Notes under the pieces: generated by a model | What the model saw: the letters and a program-made list of their open reading frames with translations, nothing else | The model's database searches: none | Told to the model about the DNA's origin: nothing | Translations under genes and position numbers: made by a program | NCBI GenBank assembly: GCA_029844215.1 | Contig: CM056721.1 | Location: 12,970,368-13,034,367, forward strand | Source: Przewalskia tangutica | Lineage: Eukaryota > Streptophyta > Magnoliopsida > Solanales > Solanaceae | DNA: 64,000 nt | Direction: 5' to 3' | Shown: in pieces, positions 12,250-23,552 of the stretch | Numbering within the stretch: the stretch's first letter is position 1 | How the letters are laid out: every line of letters starts with the position of its first letter

Positions 12250-12457
12250 GCAGTGGTCAATGAAGTGAGGTGCTAACCTTGGAGACTAGGGTTCAAATCC
12301 CAGTGGTGACAAACAAAACACTTGGTGATTTCTTTCCATGTGCCTAACTTTGTCGGCAGACTTACCCAGTACATGTGCTTGTAGGAGCTAGCATATATCT
12401 GGTGGAATAGCCGAGGTGCGCGCAAGGTGGCCCTGACACCACTATTATTTAAAAAAA
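12250..12457 (+). mobile_element. tRNA-derived SINE (non-TS family), 11-bp target duplication
   Basis: The 208-bp element has a B box GGTTCAAATCC near 12291, an A-box-like TGGTCAATGAAGTG about 35 bp before it, and a short A tail. Perfect 11-bp direct repeats GTTCCTCATGG flank it at 12239-12249 and 12458-12468. The sequence differs from the TS copies in this window, so it is a second SINE family. It is in NUP160 intron 9. Confidence 0.85.
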
Positions 12458-14980
12458 GTTCCTCATGGAAATATACCTATCTGCAAGTGAATCTCTATTT
12501 AGTAATACTTGTTTTGCTGGTAAAAGTAAAACCAGTCACCAAAGCTTCCCAACTTTGTCAAAACTACCACACGAAAAACTAAAATATTAAGTGCTTAACT
12601 GAAGCTTGTTGAAAATCTATAATTCTAGTTTTGCCACTCAAGTACTTTTTAGCTTGGGCTACTTTAGCTCCGGATTAGTAAATTCTTGATGTGAAACTGA
12701 CTAGAAAAACAATCTAGGCATCTTTTTTCTTGATCGAGAAGTTCTTTTGCTTTTGATCGAGAAAAACTCAGTTGATGTGGATTAGAATAATTACCTAATT
12801 GGATGAGTGTAGACATAAAATGACTCTAAAATGACAGACTAATTTGTGATCTATAGCCTCTTGCATTTTGAGCCTATCAAAACATTTACCTAAAAAAGTA
12901 AATGTAGCTCTAGTTCTCGCAAAAGCCTAATCATTTATGTTACAGCTGATGGTATCATTACACTATTCACCCTTGGTGAAGAACTTATCAGTGAATTGGG
13001 AAGAATTTGCTCGCCACATTCTAAATTCCATGAATCCTTAATCATGTCATTGGTTCAAAGGTGAGGATATGCTATCTGTAAGAATATGTAGTATAGTTGG
13101 TAGTGCAACATACTCCTTTTTATATTCCAATAGTGAATGTTATAGGACATTCCTTTTAGATTTAGCTCCTACAATGGATACTTTGTGCATAATCTTCATA
13201 AAAAATGGATACTTTGGGCATAATATTGTTACTTCTTTTATTTTTCCTTTGTGTACATGATTATAAAGTTGAAAACCACTTGAGGAGTTTGAGATGCTAA
13301 CTGAGTGGAGTGGAAGTGACTTCTCATGAGATGGGAAGTTAAGATGTGTAACCCTAACATGAACAATCTCAATTTTCTAACGCTTCTCGCTTAGACGACG
13401 ACGTAGGTCACATTATTATGTTGAGTCAATCACTGCTGAAGTATATGATATATACATTGCTTAAATAGTCTTTTTGGGTTCTTTGTCACATAGGCAAAAA
13501 CTTGTTTTTTTTTTTTTTTTGTAAATAAACAAATTTACTAACCAAATGGAAGAATTACATCAGAACAGAAAAGCTGAAGCTACAGGCTAGCTTTAAACTA
13601 AGACGCCTCAAAACTCATGACTACATTACAGAAGCTAAATACACTAAACAGGATAATAGTTGAACTCTCTTAGCTTCAAACTTCAATGCAATATTATGCT
13701 TGATATTTCCTCGTAAGCAGACCTCTTGAATAATGGTCTTAATCACGTCCTCAAAACTTGTCTTTATTTAGGTATTATATCAACTTTTGGTGAAGTATAT
13801 TCTTCTCTTAATCGCCACTTTCTATAATTACTGCAGGATCAGATTTCTCCATTTGTATCTTCTGTTTTCTTACGTAAGCTGCTCCTTCCGGGTGTTTATC
13901 ATAGAAATGTTCTCCGGGTAACATTGCGAAATTTTAGCAAGCACTTCACTGACTCCGAATTTGAGACTCTGCCTGTGGACGGACTGAAAAATGAAATTCT
14001 ATCAGTCATTCAACATGAGGTACTTTCACATGCATGTGGATTCGTGGAGCACTACTATGATATTTCGAGGTGTCTCGCATTATATAAATTTCAGGATTAT
14101 TCAGTACTTTCTTCTCCTTTTTCAAGGTGGGATCTGATAGTCCAATTGCAATACTTCAGAGCTGGAAAACCTTTTGTACTTGCTATTTCAATAATTGGTG
14201 CAGAACAAATGTAGCGTGTGGTTTGCTTATTGATTCAGCCACACAAGCTGTGGGTGTAATTAGAAAAAGCTCAGTCTCCATGTGTCGTAGTCTGGAGGAC
14301 ATAGAGCTTCTTGTTTTTGGTGCGTCAGACATTTATTTTTATTTTCTTGAGTTCTAATTTTCTTGATTTGTCTTACTGGTACGGTCATTTAATATTTTTC
14401 TCATTCAATTGCTTTTTAATTGTTACGCTGGTCTGCTGATGAACATGGAAATAAAATATGCTCTAGGTTTGACTCCTCTGATAGTGATCTTGAACGGGAA
14501 ATTCTTTTGGATATACTGCAGTGTGTTGGTAATCTCAGTCAACAGTTGAGCAAAGCTGCTCCAGCCATATTTTATGAGTCTCTTCTTAGAACACCAAATT
14601 TATCATCTGAAGAAGTCATTCCTTGGTTTCTGAAAAGTTTAGAAAGTGGATATAGCTCATCAATGGCAGCTCTCCATGCCGAACTTGGAACTGATGTAGC
14701 TTTGGATAAGGAAATTTCCTACCACAAAAGACTCAGAAAATTCTCGGTAGATATGCTTTTATCCCTGCACAATTTGTGCAGTAGAGCTACCAGATGAGGG
14801 AGGGTTTTACATGTTATTGAAAGCTACTTGAAATATCTCGTGCCTCGAAAATATGAACATAACTTGGATTCTGAAGGACTCTTCACAGTCAGCACTGCCC
14901 TTACAGTGCAGGCAACTTCTCAGGTTGCTAAAGTGATGTTTGAATCTGCATTGGACGTGCATTTGCTTCTAAGCTACATG

Positions 14981-14995
14981 GTTAACACTTAACAG
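14981..14995 (+). other. hAT-type excision footprint in NUP160 exon 12
   Basis: GTTAACA-C-TTAACAG is two copies of an inferred 8-bp target GTTAACAG with the junction GG replaced by its complement C, a net gain of 7 bp. It adds an in-frame TAA. The geometry is identical to that of the exon 7 footprint. Confidence 0.7.
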
Positions 14996-16083
14996 TAGCA
15001 GTCAGGTATGTGTTACTTTAAATTGGGTAGAAGTTAATAATATCCTCCATTGTTATTATTCTTGTTCTATATGCTCCATTTTCTGTAGTCTTGGTTCTGC
15101 AGTAGATTAAAATATTTAAACACCAAATTGAACTACTGTCTCAATACCTTTTTGAATGCTAACGCATCTTCCAGATAGTTACTTAAACTTGGCTACTGCT
15201 ATTTGCGTAGTGGGTACACTGCAGATATCCGTGTGAAGTAAATTTGAGATTAGTTATTTGTTCTAAAATTGCACTCCTGTTGAATAAAAGGTCATATAAG
15301 TAACCATGATCTAAATGTTTGGAGCTAGTGATCTGGAGCCCCTCAAACCTTTTCAAGATTGAAATTTCCCCATGTATTATTTTCAACTAATCAGCTCTGG
15401 AAAAGAATTAGTTGCATTTTTCTTTCCATTTTTTTCATTTTTCAAAGTCAGATTCAAAAGAAAAAAATTAACTTAGAAGGAGCAAGGCAATCTTTAGGAA
15501 ATTTGTGGGCCTATAAAAGAAGTTGTGATGTATAGGTTGTTGTTGTTGGATAAAGATCCCTCTAGACACTTGTTATGATTTCAATCTGATAGAAGTATTG
15601 AAAAGTTGCATTAGATTTTTCAATTCTTAGCTCAAGATGAATTGTCTAGCTCTTTATTATTGTTCGTGTAAACAGGAAATTCTAGGTCAGGCAGAAGACA
15701 TTATTGATTTTCTAGATCTTTTGTAAGAATAGAAATCAGTAGAGATCAATGCTGTAAAATGTAACCTTTTGGAGGGGGACTACATATTTTGATGTAGTAA
15801 CTGTGGATATATAGATTAACTGTTATTATTAGCTCATATAGTAGTAAATATATGGGATGCTCATGTGCACAAGTATACTGTGATGTTATTAACCTCATTT
15901 TTTTGCAATCATAGTGTATATTTTATTCTATAACACTTTTTTTTAAACTGGTAAAAATTGTATTCCTCAGCATGAGACCTTCAAAAAGTAACAAACAGAG
16001 TAATACGAAATACTTACAGTAATTCTAATAAGTCTAGAAGTTGATCTAAATCTTCTATGCCTTTTTCTTTACACCAAAAATAA

Positions 16084-16361
16084 AAAGATACTATACAATT
16101 CCACTTGACTTTTTGAATGGAATTGGATTTATCTTCAAAACATCTCTCATTTCTCTCTCCTGACAATCCACCAAATGCATTGGGGTATTATCCTCCACCA
16201 CTTCTGATCCAACAACTTAGTAAAGATACTAGACAATTCCACTTGACTTTTTGAATGGAATTGGATTTATCTTCAAAACATCTCTCATTTCTCTCTCCTG
16301 ACAATCCACCAAATGCATTGGGGTATTATCCTCCACCACTTCTGATCCAACAACTTAGTAA
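16084..16361 (-). repeat. 138-bp tandem duplication inside the outer LINE
   Basis: Two adjacent, nearly identical 138-bp units (16084-16221, 16222-16359) contain CCACTTGACTTTTTGAATGG and CAAATGCATTGGGGTATTAT. The duplication follows insertion of the LINE. Confidence 0.95.
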
Positions 16362-17000
16362 GTCTGCAGTGTGCTCAGGCATGGTCCACTTTGTCTCCGA
16401 GGCTGAGAAAAAGTTCCCATATTTGTGCTGTGAATTTGCAGTGCAGAAATAGATGGTTGTTAGTATATCTCTTTCTTTGTAAAGAAAACATATTTTATCC
16501 TTTTTCTTCAAAACTTCATGAGTCAAACATGCTTTCTTGGCTACCAGTTGAAGCACTTTACTTTAGTTGGTGCTGAACTTTTCCATATGTTTTCCATGCT
16601 TTCTGGTACACCCCATTCCGCCTGCTTCTTGTACGCCCTATTAATAGTGAATTCCCCATCTATGCTATGTTTTCATTTTAAGGTGTCAGGGTTAGAATTG
16701 ATCCCCTTGAATTCATTAATCCCTTTTAGCAGATTAACCACCCTTTTCACTCCCAGTCATTTAAAAATCTCCTAAAGGATAAATTCCAGCCATGTGCAGT
16801 CCAACAATCATTGATTGTAGCCTCAGGGTTATTACACAAGATAAACTGATCTGGAAAAGAGTTCATCAATGGAATTTGGTCATTCCAATCATCCTTCCAA
16901 AACTTGGTTTTTCTGCCATCCCCCACTTTTACCTGCAAATTCAACTCTACCTTTTTAGGTCACAAATCTCTGATTGTCCTCCACACCCCTACACCATAGG

Positions 17001-17625
17001 CTATGTAGCACGGACACGCGGAAACGACAATTTTGAAAAATAGGGGACACGACAGGGACACGGCTGTAAAAATAAATTAAAAAATATTTTTATATATATA
17101 TAATATAAAATACTAAAATTAATATTATTAAAGCTTCACATTCATAAATAAATTATAAATTTAATTCAAATTTGTTATATACCAAATAACCAAAATACCA
17201 AATTATAAATTTAATTCAAATTTGTTATATACCAAATAACCAAAATACCAAATTATATGTACCAAATTAAAAAGAAACATTCATAACAAATTGACAATCA
17301 ATCAAATATTCAATACATAATTCATAAGACCGTAGTCCATAAACTAATACATAAGTATGTCCCAAGACCCAAATTCAAATAAATATAAATTTACTTAAAA
17401 TAAATCAAATAAAATTAAAACTATACTTTTTCTAAAAAAAAAAAAAATTGTCCCTGCCGTGTCCCCCTTTCCCGTGTCCCCCACGTGTCCCTGCCGTGTC
17501 CGATATATTTTTCTTTTTGCTGGGCCCACTCGGAAACGTCCCGGACACGTGTCCGAGGCGTTTCGTGTCCGAAACGGTGTCCGACACGGACACCTCACCC
17601 TAAATGAGGTGTCCGTGCTTCATAG
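17001..17625. mobile_element. hAT-like MITE with 8-bp target duplication
   Basis: Terminal inverted repeats CTATGTAGCACGGACAC (left) and, read inverted from the right end, CTATGAAGCACGGACAC differ by one base. Identical 8-bp repeats ACCATAGG flank the element (16993-17000, 17626-17633). The interior is AT-rich with many GGACACG/CGTGTCC motifs near the right end and no coding region. An 8-bp duplication points to the hAT superfamily, although the terminal CTATG is not the usual CAGGG-like hAT end. It interrupts the outer LINE and so is younger than it. Confidence 0.8.
17150..17249 (+). repeat. 50-bp tandem repeat inside the MITE
   Basis: Two perfect or near-perfect 50-bp units begin at 17150 and 17200, each starting AAATTATAAATTTAATTCAA and ending CCAAAATACC. 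Confidence 0.95.
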
Positions 17626-18912
17626 ACCATAGGTATTAGAGCTCAACTTAGTGCACTAAGGACTGGATTCACCAAAATTTCATTTTTTGATTTCTTTCCA
17701 TAGAGCTTGGTCCTCCCCATTGTATCTCCATAGCCATTTCATCAGCAAGCTATTGTTGTGTATTCTCAAGTTTCTAATGCCAGCCCGCCCATTTCTTTCT
17801 CTAGCAATGTTGTCTGCCACTTGACTAAATTATATCTCTCCTTTTTTTGCATCCATGCCAAAAAAAAATCCCTTCTAAGCTTATCCAATCTCTTCAGTAC
17901 CTTGGAAGGTAGAGGAAATAAGGACATTACATAGGTTGGAAGAGAGTCAAGAATTTAATTGATAAGCACAAGTCTGCCCCCAAGGATAAATATTGTGCCT
18001 CCCATTTAGTCAAATTCTTTTTTGTTTTCTCCATTATGCCATCCCAAATTTCCTTAGCTTTGTGCTTGCTGCCTAAGGGCATGCCTAAATAGATTGTGCA
18101 AATTTTTCACTTTGCAGCCTAAAATGATTGCAAGACTGAATGTTGGGCACCTCCTTTATAGGAAATAAATTAGTTTTCCCCAGTGGACCTTCAAACCTGA
18201 GGCAGCTTCAAAAATCAACATGTATCCAATCTGCTCTACCTATGGTTCACAAAATATCACTGTATCATCTGCATAAAGAAGATGACATATTTCCTTCATC
18301 TGCCCCGTGCTATCTCCAATTTGAAAACCTTTTATCCACCTTTTCTGCATTGCTCTCCTTATCAAATTATCAGAACTTTCCATTGCCATAATAATAAGAA
18401 AAGGAGAAAGTGGATCACCTTGTCTTAGCCCCGTTTCGGAAGGAAAAAAACCTACAGGTTCTCCATTCACCAGAACAGAGAACCTACCCGTTTTAAGCAA
18501 AATTCCATCCATTTCATCTATTGCTCTCCAAATCCCGTTTGTCTAAGGATATTTAGCAAAAACTTCCAATTTACATGGTCATATGCTTTTTCTATATCCA
18601 GCTTGCACATGACACCTGCTTCATCACCTTTAAGTCTGGAATCAACACACTCACTGGCAATCAATGCATCATCCATAATCGGCCTCCCTTTTATAAAAGC
18701 CATCTGATGTTTATTCACCAAACTATTTACTACTTTCTTTAGCCTTTCAGCCAATAACTTTGCCACAATCTTATAAATTCCGCTGATGAGACCTATTGGT
18801 CTGAAATCCTTCAACTCAGATGCTCCTACGTTTTTGGGAATGAGAGCTATGAAGGTGGCATTGAAGCTCTTCTCAAACCTCTGATGATCATGAAAGTATC
18901 GGATTGTATTTT

Positions 18913-21900
18913 TTTTGAAACTGGTAACATGTATTCCTCAGCATTAAGGGTATGCTGGCCACCTCCAAAAGTGTGATTACAAGGAGGAATTAATTACAAA
19001 GTTCCTAAGAAATCTACTATCTGTACTTCATCATCTATACATTGTTTTTACACCAAAAACATAGAGGTAATGCAGTTCCATTTGATTTTCTGTATGGAAT
19101 TTGATCCACCCTAAAAAATTCTTTCATTTCTCTCCTTCCATATGTTCCACCAAATGCATGCTGATACAGTTTTCCACCGCCTTCTTTGACTCTTGCTCCC
19201 TCCCCTTCTCCAGCAGCTCAGTAGATCTGCAGTATGTTCTGGCATTGTCCATTCCTCCCTAGCTAGACAGATGAAAAGTGCCCAGATCTGGGATGTCACC
19301 TTACAATGAAGAAAAAGGTGGTTGTTAGTTTCAGCTGCCTCCATACATAAAGAGCATCTAGATGCTATGTTAATTTTCCTTTTCTGAAGTGCTTCATGAG
19401 TGAGACATGCCTTTCTCACCACCAACTATATGAAGCATTTCACCTTGGTTGGTGCCATACTTTTCCATGTAATTTTCCAGGGACCTTTGGTCCTTCCTGG
19501 CATCTCTAATAAGCCTCTCTTGTATACTTGATTGACTGAGAAGTGTCCATCTTCCTTATGTCTCCATTTGATGATGTCAGGAACAATGGTTGTCCCTGTG
19601 AAATTCCCTATCCTTCCTAGTAGTGCAACCGCCCTTCCATGTCCCAATCATTCAACAATCTCCTGAAAATGATGTCCCATCCCTGTGGTGTCCAGGTCTC
19701 TTCTATTGTAGATTCTTGATTGGTGCTTATAGAGAATAAGCTTGGAAAAGCCTCCTGCAGGGTCCTTGTCCATCCCAATTATCTATCCAGAATAGAATCT
19801 TCCTTCCATTTCCCACTTGATAGCCTATGTCTCTCTTCAGGGGAGTCCATAAGGACCTGATAGTTCTCCATACTCCAACTCCATAAGTGTTTGTAGTTCC
19901 ATAAGGACCTGATAGTTCTCCATACTCCAACTCCATAAGTGTTTGTAGTTTCATCAGTGCACCAATGTCCATTCTGGCCATATTTCTTCTGGATCACATT
20001 CTTCCAAAGAGCTGGGTTCTCCTCATTGTATCTCCATAGCCATTTCTTGAGCAGGCTGTTATTTTGTAGCTTCAGGTTTCTGACTCCCATATCTCCTTGC
20101 TCTTTGCTCAGTTGTACTATTTCCCAATTCACCAAATTGAAACCTTCATACTCCTTTCCATGCCACAAAATTCCTTCTTAATCTGTCTAGAGTTTTAAGA
20201 ACCTCGCTTGGCATAGGGAATAGTGACATCACATAAGTAGGTAAAGAATCCAAAACCGAGTTGATTAGAATTAACCTGCCTCCTAGTGAGAGGTACCGGG
20301 ATTTCCACAATGCAAGCTTCTTTTCAGTCTTTTCAATAATTCTATCCCAAATCTCAAGAGCCTTGTGTCTTGATCCCAAAGTCATTAGTAGGCAGCTTTC
20401 CTACACCACAACCCAAAATATTTGCCAGCACTTGAATCTATGTAACATCCTTAATAGGAAAGATATTGCTTTTTCTCCAGTTTACTTTGAGATCTGATGT
20501 GGCTTCAAAGATTACTAGTATCATTCTGAGATAACTAATCTGTTCAGGGGTACCATCACAAAAGACTATTGTGTCATCAACATATAGAAGGTGGCAGATT
20601 TCCAATGCCTCATCTGCCAAGTTTCCAATTCTGAAGCCTTGTAACCATCTGTTCTGGGTGGCTATCTTCATCATACTGTTGAGACCCTCCATGGCTATTA
20701 TGAATAGAAAAGGAGATAGGGGATCTCCCTGTCTAAGTCCCCTCTCTGCTGGGAAAAAATCAACTGGTTCTCCGTTGACAAGAATAGAGAACCTGGTAGT
20801 TTTAATGCAAAAGCTGATCCTTCAGCCATCTACTGCCAAATCCCATTTGCCGGAGGATACTGAGAAGGAAATTCCAATTGATGTGGTCAAAGGCCTTCTC
20901 TATATCCAGTTTACACATTATCCCTGGCTCTACTCCCCTCAGTCTAGTGTCAACACACTCACTTGCTATCAAGGCAGCATCCATAATTTGTCTTCCCTTT
21001 ATGAATGCCATTTGATGAGTACTGATCAGTTTATCAATCACCTTCTTCAGTCTTTCAGCCAACACTTTGGAAATTATCTTGTACATTCCAGGGATGAGAT
21101 TAATGGGCCTAAAGTCACTCAATTCAATAGGTCCTACTTTCTTTGGACAATGCCACAAAGGTTGCATTGAAACTCTTCTCAAAAACCTGTTGGGAGTGGA
21201 AGTTATGTAGTGTTTGAAGTATGTCAACCTTCAACATATCCCAGAAAGCTAGGAAGAAAGACATAGGAAAACCATCCGGCCCAGATGCTTTGTCAACTGC
21301 ACATAGTTTGAGACCATCTAAAACTTCCTCCTCATCAAATTGCCTTTCCAGCCAAGCTTGCTCTTCTGTGGAAATCCCAAGATTTCCTTGAATGTTGAAA
21401 TCCGGTCTCCAAATCTCAGGCTCTCTGTAAAGATCCTGGTAGAAACTCATTATGGAGTTTTTAATACCCTGAGGATCTGTGATTTCTTCCTCATCTACCT
21501 TCAGAATATCAATTGAATTGAATCTTTTATGAACTGTGGCCACCCTGTGAAAGTACTTGGTGTTTTTATCCCCATTTTTATCCATTGAGCCCTTGACCTT
21601 TGTCTCCAAGCTATTTCATCATTTCTAGCAACCTCTTCAAATTCCATAGCCAGATGAGCCTTTTGTAGTTGTTCATCCTCTGTCAGTGCTCCATGATCTT
21701 GGATAGAATCCAAGTTGCTGACTTGAGATAGGATCTGATCCTTCTTTTCTCTCCTATTAATCCTATTTTCTCTGCTCCACTCTTTGAGTTGTCCTTTTAG
21801 CAGTCATAATTTAGAAGCCAATTGGAAGACAGGTCTTCCAGTCACAATGAAGGAACCCACCAGTTCTGCACCTTGTCTTTGAATCCCTCTTCTTTGAGCC

Positions 21901-23552
21901 ACCAATTTTCGAATTTGAAGTAAGATTTCTTGAAATTCCAGTCCCCACATGTTAGCATAATAGGATTATGATCGGATCCCAATTGTGGAAGTACACTTTG
22001 ATTGATTTGTGAGAAACTTTCATCCCATTCAATAGAGTACAGAAATCTGTCTATTCTTGATGCACATCTATGATTTTGTCCTCTTCTCCATGTGTAAGAT
22101 CCTCCAAATAAAGGAGGATCTAACAGCTCCAAGTCATTTATGCAAGCTGAAAAATCAGCCATAGATCTGGTAATTCTGTTGCAATCAGTCCTATCAGTAG
22201 GGAATGTAGTGACATTGAAGTCACCACAAACCACCCAAGGACCCTCACAAATCCCTCTTATTGCAGATAATTCCCACCATAGCTCTTCCCTCTTCCTCCT
22301 ATCACATTCTGCATAAACAGCTGTAAGATACCAGTTCAGATCTTGGGTGATCCCAGAGAACCTACAAGTGAGCATCTGGTTTCCAAAAAGAAAGTTGAGT
22401 CGTTCATAACAATGTTTTCAACAAATGGCTCTTGTGGGTATTTCTTTTTGGACCTGTTCTGGGTCTTATTTAAAAAAAACAAAGTCTCAGTTGTCTCATT
22501 AGCTTGAGGCCCAAAATTAGTTTTTTCAAATTCTGGTGGACCCACTACTTTAGCATTATCGCACATGGTCACGTGCTCAGGATCTGAACCCCTTTCACCT
22601 TTTAAAGCCAATTTTAGGGTTGACCTGGGGAGATGATGTGCAGAGCCTCTCTTTTGATCTTGTGACTTGTCTCTTTCCATCGTACTTCGACAGCTCTGTT
22701 TGTACCTCACCTCGAAGAAATCCACCTCTTCTCTGTCCTCCTGAACTGCTATCTCCCTTCTCCAGTTTTCGGCAAGTCACCGGAGCTTCCAGCCATACCG
22801 GAAGTGTGAATATCACGTCACCATCAGCGACCTCGACGCTTGCTAGGATTTTCTCTAGTGGTCCTTTAACCCGAACTCTGGCCCATCTCAAATGGTTTTT
22901 CAGCTCCATTTCCTCTTCTGTCTCCAGCCATCCTCCACGCCTTTCTCCAATCTTTTTCAGCATGGAGTTTGACCATAGATGCAGTGGGAGCCCAATCACA
23001 CGAATCCAGAACCAGTTGAAGTTTGTATGGCTTGGGAAGGTACCTGCAGTTGGTGTCCACCATTGAAGATTCAGTTTCCTGTTTTGCCTCCTCCAATCCC
23101 CCATTAAAATATTTTCAGCCGCTGCTTTAGATTGGAATTCAAATAGGAATTGGAATCCATTCATATCATAAACTTGGATTCCTTGAGCTTCCGCCCAGGT
23201 TTGTTGGGCCCATCTCCTTATATCATTGTGAGTGGGAGTGTCTTCTTCACCGGCGAACTTCCCAACCAGGCATCTACCCAAAAAATCCTTGTCATCAAGA
23301 TTTGAATGTGTGTTGATTAAAACAGCCTCACATCCAATCTCCGGCTCTCTCCGAGTCCATTTGTTCTTGTCTAATATTTCTCTGTAGCTCCCCTCCCCTG
23401 AAGTTGGTGTAGTACTTGTATCCCCAGGAGTTCCTCTGGAATTTTGTACATTAATATTTCTATTAATGAAATTCTGTATCTTTGTTACCGGCATTTCCCA
23501 ACCCTCACTAAGTGAGTTTTTGTGACAGGATGATTACTGCTCTATCTTTTTC
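18913..23552 (-). mobile_element. Inner L1-type LINE, ORF2 and distal ORF1
   Basis: Minus strand. The distal ORF1 piece (about 23494-22595) holds the DUF4283-like RNA-binding region (SNLDDKDFLGRCLVGKFAG, FWIRVIGLPLHLWS). ORF2 follows with an apurinic-type endonuclease at 22375-21842 (GDFNVTTFP, SRIDRFLYS, LGSDHNPIM). Next is reverse transcriptase with DKASGPDGFPMSFF, FRPINLIPGMYKIISKVLAERL, GLRQGDPLSPF and LLYVDDTIVFC (catalytic VDD), then the zinc-binding tail near 19.3 kb (RCSLCMEAAETNNHLFLHC). Several frameshifts break it. A 14-bp target duplication TCGGATTGTATTTT appears at 18899-18912 and again at 29759-29772, showing that this element plus later insertions split the outer LINE. Confidence 0.88.
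19847..19950 (-). repeat. 52-bp tandem duplication in the inner LINE ORF2
   Basis: Two 52-bp units begin at 19847 and 19899 (CCATAAGGACCTGATAGTTC...). Because 52 is not a multiple of three, this shifts the ORF2 frame. Confidence 0.95.

Larger units (their letters stand above)
7907..15005 (+). pseudogene. NUP160: NUP160 relic, exons 6-12 (multiple lesions)
   Basis: Exons are 7907-7991, 9973-10084, 10222-10319, 11160-11280, 13837-14019, 14127-14328 and about 14439-15005. Exon 6 lacks one base at about 7966 within the codons after NNPDAIP; in the shifted frame the first stop is TGA 9989-9991. Exon 7 carries a 7-bp insertion, as does exon 12. Exon 12 has TGA at 14795-14797 where the surrounding sequence (LHNLCSRAT before, GRVLHVIESYL after) implies a tryptophan codon. 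The exon 11 donor is CAG/ACATTT if it ends at the conserved point; a GT lies nine bases upstream at 14320. No AG dinucleotide exists between about 14352 and 14465, so exon 12 has no acceptor; CTGCTG at 14433-14438 looks like a former CTGCAG. Encoded segments include FVAEQLFQGSEN, DQISPFVSSVF and VAKVMFESALDVHLLLSYM of the propeller-to-helical region. Confidence 0.85.
15947..18898 (-). mobile_element. Outer L1-type LINE, 3' part (reverse transcriptase to tail)
   Basis: Read on the minus strand, this contains the 3' half of an L1-type ORF2. Reverse transcriptase motifs include IDIEKAYDH-like LDIEKAYDHVNWKFLL at 18.57-18.60 kb, GLRQGDPLSPF at 18.42 kb and LLYADDTVIF at 18.25 kb (catalytic ADD). 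Downstream is the region before the zinc-knuckle domain (DGRKTKFWKDDWNDQIPL near 16.9 kb). The 3' end is ...ACCAGTTTAAAAAAAA at 15942-15960. The frame is broken in many places. The element continues at 29759: the reading frame ending NTIR there is repeated as NTIRYFHDHQRFEKSF here. A hAT-like MITE (17001-17625) and a 138-bp tandem duplication lie inside it. It sits in NUP160 intron 12. Confidence 0.85.

Noticed and set aside
20571..21170. 199-codon plus-strand frame
   Set aside because: It is the complement of the LINE reverse transcriptase region and carries no domain of its own.
22620..23066. 148-codon plus-strand frame
   Set aside because: It is antisense to the ORF1 of the inner L1-type LINE, whose minus-strand frame has real motifs.
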